Below are positions 60,619 through 64,000 of a stretch of 64,000 bases of DNA, in pieces. The DNA is from Mastigias papua (lineage: Eukaryota > Cnidaria > Scyphozoa > Rhizostomeae > Mastigiidae). Made by a program: the position numbers and the translations under genes. The first letter of the stretch is position 1, and each line of letters begins with the position of its first letter. The notes under the pieces were generated by a model, which made no database searches, was not told the origin of the DNA, and saw only the letters and a list, made by a program, of their open reading frames with translations. Location: the NCBI GenBank assembly GCA_964019165.1, contig OZ025271.1, positions 8,644,775 through 8,708,774 of the forward strand. Reading direction: 5' to 3'.

Positions 60619-61579
60619 CTGCAAAATTACCAAAGTAACACAACATGTAACAACTACAAAAACATCGTTTGAAATTTTGTTTCAATGCTATCAACTCTGA
60701 TGTGCAATGATAGAAGTATGTGTTGTGTGCCTGCATTTATCGCTTGATATCATTACCGGAGTCGTTGACAAGTCAACAATATCGAAATGTGTCAAAACAC
60801 AATCAGAACTTCAAATTCTCTGGAATAAAGTCAAAAATAGTGAGTACAGTAAATAAGATGAAATATGGAGTGCAATGTCCACTTGCGTATTTACTTTATA
60901 GTGAAGAGTAACATCATACTCAGACATTCGGCCGACAGCAGTATCCGCAAAATAGAATTGATGATTTCTTAACGAAATTCTTTGAAATAATTGAGATGTA
61001 TACTACTAAATTAGAGATAACTTTACTTTAATTTTCAATGAATGATAGCATACTGAAAATTTCACGTTTGTTGTATTCTTTTAAGTTAACGTCAGGAAGG
61101 GTTAACTCACAGATATGAAGTGTCAAATATTACCTCAAAAATTCAAACGTCAAAATGTGTGAAAAATAATGTTCAAAAGTGACGCCCTCGTCAAAAATTT
61201 AATTTTGACACAATATTCAGCACTCATATGAGCGACAACTGCATCCAGACTTGGCCTAACCAACTCTACATGAAAAACATTGGCGTATTCTGCTATAGTG
61301 TGAAGTGAAAATGGAGTACAGTAGATAAGTAGACCAACTCTATGTATTCATTGCATCGGCAATGTGCTTGAACAGATCTTATTCAGACTAAAGCCATCTC
61401 CAAAAAGAAACCAGATACAACGTCTAGAGCAACCAAACCTAGATGTTTCTATTGCTACGTCAGTCTGTGATATGCTAAATGAAACGTGACTGGGTAGAGG
61501 TGTCAAGCAGTGAAACTGCTTTTGTAAAGGCAACAGGATTTGGGAGAAATGAAAAGCGAAAGTGTACGGAAATATCCGA

Positions 61580-61700
61580 AAAGAGGAAGATTTGAACTCG
61601 CAACCTTTGACTTTGTACATCAAATGCTCTACCAACTGAGCAATCAGGCAACGCCTTCAAATAGTTGCTAAAAGCAATGCGCATTGGACACGCTGTTGAG
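61580..61700 (-). repeat. tRNA-like composite repeat, copy 2
   Basis: On the minus strand GATTGCTCAGTTGGTAGAGC and GAGTTCAAATC stand in for A- and B-boxes, with the same enlarged loop (TGTACAAAG) as copy 1. The head is shortened, but GCGCATTGC...GCAACTATTTGAAGGCG matches ATTGCGATGG...GCAACGATTTGGAAGCG of copy 1. It lies in the first intron of the HEPN-NACHT gene. Confidence 0.65.
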
Positions 61701-62067
61701 AGATTGCTGATCACATCCGGGAGACAATCGGAGCCCCGTCGAGTGGATAGAGTTATAAGAGTATTTTGTAAAGGCAACAGACCTTCTGAAAATTCTCTTA
61801 CAACACGATGATGTATTATACCACTGACAATTGGAGAAAGGAAATAAATGTGTCTTTAAACCATATGGCTTTGTATGGTCAAAATGGTTATTGGTCCCAA
61901 AGTACTTCTAGCCCTGACCACAATCTGCCATAACTACTGTCTATAGCTATGTCCAGTTTTTTTTATCACACGGAATAATACCCATTGTCAATAAAAACTA
62001 TCAAGGTTCAATAGAAAGCTTAAGATTAGATGAGAAAAGCAGCACGAAATACCAGCAATCTGCATAC

Positions 62068-62692
62068 CTTCCACATTTACCTCCAACCTCATTATCCATT
62101 CACTAAAATCCTCATTGATTTGCTTCTCTTTATGTAACTTGCTCTTTAAGTCATGAGAAAGTTGTGACGTCATCTGAGCATTGATAATCTGATCGATCTC
62201 ATCTTCGACAATGGTACCAAATATGTCCTTTATGATTTCTTTGAGTTCTGTTGATATTTTACCAAAGTCGGCATCAGGAACTGACATATTGATAACATGG
62301 CCAAAAAATACGTTTCTCAACTCACGAAGACGATCGATGTTTTCACTGACAGTGAATGGATAAGCTCTTTGATTGCGTGGTCTGCATTTGTCGGTGATCT
62401 TAAGGCCAGCATACAGGAGAACAAAAAACAGTGCTGAAGGATCCCATGTTTCACAATCGCCTCCCAGTATCATTTGCTGCAATGTGATATTGAACTTTGT
62501 TTGATTTTTCTTAACACTCTGAGGTATTGCATTGTACAGATATTGACCACTTGTTGCATCATTTGCCCATGGTTGGGTTGGGAATTTAGCATCCCAACTA
62601 GTGATAAAAAAGTCCCTGAGATGCTTGGGCATCATCTCTACGATGATCTTCACAATTTTGATGAAGTTCTCTTGTTCACTTGTTAAATCCAT
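62068..62692 (-). CDS. HEPN (DZIP3-like) exon, first coding exon of the receptor
   Basis: It runs from ATG at 62692 to donor GTATGC after 62068, 208 codons plus one base (phase 1). Residues 1-~170 match the DZIP3/hRUL138-type HEPN domain: Leu-Arg-Asp-Phe-Phe...Trp near 25-33, Pro-Trp near 41, Gly-Gly-Asp...Trp-Asp-Pro-Ser-Ala-Leu-Phe near 77-89. Arg126-Asn-Val-Phe-Phe-Gly-His132 fits the HEPN RNase motif RX4-6H with the usual polar residue after Arg. The active site looks intact, so RNA cleavage is plausible. The C-terminal ~40 residues are helical. The exon extends 16 nt upstream to an acceptor at 62709, so a 5' non-coding exon is likely. The frame stays open further upstream without an ATG, but the pyrimidine tract and the family's usual N-terminus favour 62692. 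Confidence 0.85.
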
Positions 62693-62708
62693 AACGCTTA
62701 ATGCATTC

Positions 62709-63054
62709 CTTGAAAGAGAAACGAAATCTACAAAACATCTTTCATATCTGTACATATATTCAATGACCGTACTTTTCACACATTCGATCTAACGTATGTG
62801 AACCGACTTAATGATACACTTTAGACCTGCATCTGAAAACTAAACATCTATTTGAAAATTAAGACATAGCTTTGAAATTTTAGACCTGCTTATTTTTGCC
62901 GGTGAATGCACGTCTGAGGTAGATCTAGCAATGCTTTGCGACTTCTCTTCTTTCGTCACCGTTCATGACAGCCATTCCAAGTTTGTTTTACATAATGTCT
63001 TTACATTTCTGTTGTCTTTATGTGGATTAAATAAGTTTATCGAACCATTGAATG
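62709..63054. other. Upstream region of the HEPN-NACHT gene
   Basis: No TATA box or other promoter element could be assigned. Because the first coding exon seems to be preceded by a splice acceptor, the promoter may lie further upstream. Confidence 0.3.
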
Positions 63055-63420
63055 ATCGAAGTACCATAAAATCTCAAATTAGCTCCTCAAAAAAGCCCCC
63101 GTCGAATAAGCCTACATACTGCAATGTCAAATTGTTACTATCTCCTCACCACAGAAGGTGATGAAGATCTTTATATGGACTAATGGTTAAATGTACATTG
63201 TTCTTTGAAGGACGGGAATTTTACAAAGCACTTCTGCGGCATTTGGCAAACAGGGTGCGAGATATTACTCCAAGGGGTAGGAGAAGTATCTATTTAATAC
63301 AATCCAGAGGCCTTGAGCAACGTGATAGGGGATGTGAGTTCAGAGCAAAACGTTTATCAGGATACAGGAGTAATAACTGTTGGGACCACAGATACAAGCC
63401 CTCCCCTTGAATACGCTCCA
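63055..63420. repeat. CGAATAAGCCCC-family element, partial
   Basis: The left end GTACCATAAAATCTCAAATT then CAAAAAAGCCCCCGTCGAATAAGCC resembles the left end of 35328-35807. Near 63395-63420 CAAGCCCTCCCCTTGAATACG may be the decayed opposite end. Confidence 0.5.
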
Positions 63421-63564
63421 ATCTAGAAAGAGTCAAAGACATTAAGCCACCGTAGTACAAATTTGAGGATTTACAGGATATATATGTTTTCCTGTAAATT
63501 AGCATTTCGGATTTAGAAACAAATCTTTCTGAAGTACAGAAATGTTGATGAGCCCTTTTACATG

Positions 63565-63905
63565 CTCCGGGTTCTCAGGAGTCTGGAAACCTGGAAACCC
63601 TGGAAAGATCAGCGAATCATGGATGCCGAATCAGATCTGGAATCATGGATCTGGAAAGATCAGCGAATCCGAAGTCATGGAAAACCTGGAAACCTGCGCA
63701 AGTCAGAGAATTTGGTTGTTCAGGGAGCTTTGCATATTCTAATCGCCTTTATTCCTTTACTTCCAGAAATATGCCAAATCATTTCCTTAGTCTATCACAA
63801 GCTGCCGGGAAAATGTGCAAAAAGTGCTGGATTTTTTGAAAATTTGGTGTTGAAAGCCAGGAGAAGTCAGGGAACTTTGTTGACAAAGTGTCCTGAGAAC
63901 CCTGA
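63565..63905. repeat. Degenerate CTGGAAA-rich repeat
   Basis: CTGGAAACCTGGAAACCCTGGAAAG, GATCTGGAATCATGG, GGAAAACCTGGAAACC and AAGTCAG(A/G)GAA(T/C)TT recur irregularly. GAAAGATCAGCGAATC appears twice, 51 bp apart. It opens reading frames in several frames. No host gene is supported. Confidence 0.6.
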
Positions 63906-64000
63906 TGCTTAAAGAAACTGGCTATCGCACAGACGCATTTTGAAGTTGATCCAGTAATCACTGATGCTATCCTAATCTCAGAAATTATGATAGGTACATA

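Overview
The window is AT-rich eukaryotic DNA with long introns, GT-AG splice signals, LINE and tRNA-derived SINE fragments, terminal-inverted-repeat (TIR) elements, satellites and microsatellites. There are no prokaryotic operons. A HEPN (DZIP3-like) plus NACHT receptor gene together with cut-and-paste elements of this type suggests an invertebrate animal, perhaps a cnidarian, sponge, mollusc or invertebrate deuterostome. The sequence alone does not settle which; that is inference.

Layout. 0.8-11.5 kb is an old, diverged ~82-bp satellite. It holds a LINE 3' fragment, which is split by a 6.07-kb DNA transposon with 312-bp near-identical TIRs (2377-8443; best fit Academ superfamily). The transposase is frameshifted, and the transposon carries a younger 5'-truncated LINE. 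11.5-23.3 kb contains decayed LINE pieces (11.5, 17.8 and 20.0-21.0 kb), a SINE-like piece, a TIR element (15.9-16.6 kb), a zero-spacer palindrome (19.1 kb) and a local duplication. 24.2-24.66 kb looks like a CCAAT-rich promoter with a tiny first exon, followed by a hairpin (24.7 kb) and a 300-bp foldback (25.1-25.5 kb). 28.0-28.8 kb is a 142-bp tandem array and 33.4-34.1 kb a 43-bp minisatellite. 35.3-35.8 and 38.4-39.0 kb are short TIR elements.

The one convincing host gene fills 42.2-62.7 kb on the minus strand. I traced it exon by exon. A first coding exon carries a HEPN domain with an intact RX5H ribonuclease motif. Short symmetric phase-1 exons follow: two linkers, one Gly/Asn/Ser-rich beta-prone exon, and 12- and 24-nt microexons encoding a charged helix. 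One 2066-nt exon carries the NACHT ATPase and helical domains. A run of phase-0 exons of 39-66 nt, mostly Ser/Pro/Thr-rich, leads to a short terminal exon. The phases add up to one open frame of about 1,135-1,139 codons. The inferred protein is a STAND-type intracellular sensor whose NACHT module would gate a HEPN RNase. Three copies of a tRNA-like composite repeat, a long (TA)n array and a decayed LINE lie in its introns.

Exon calls shorter than 100 nt rest on splice signals and phase agreement only. The repeat families were recognised by eye from copies inside this window.
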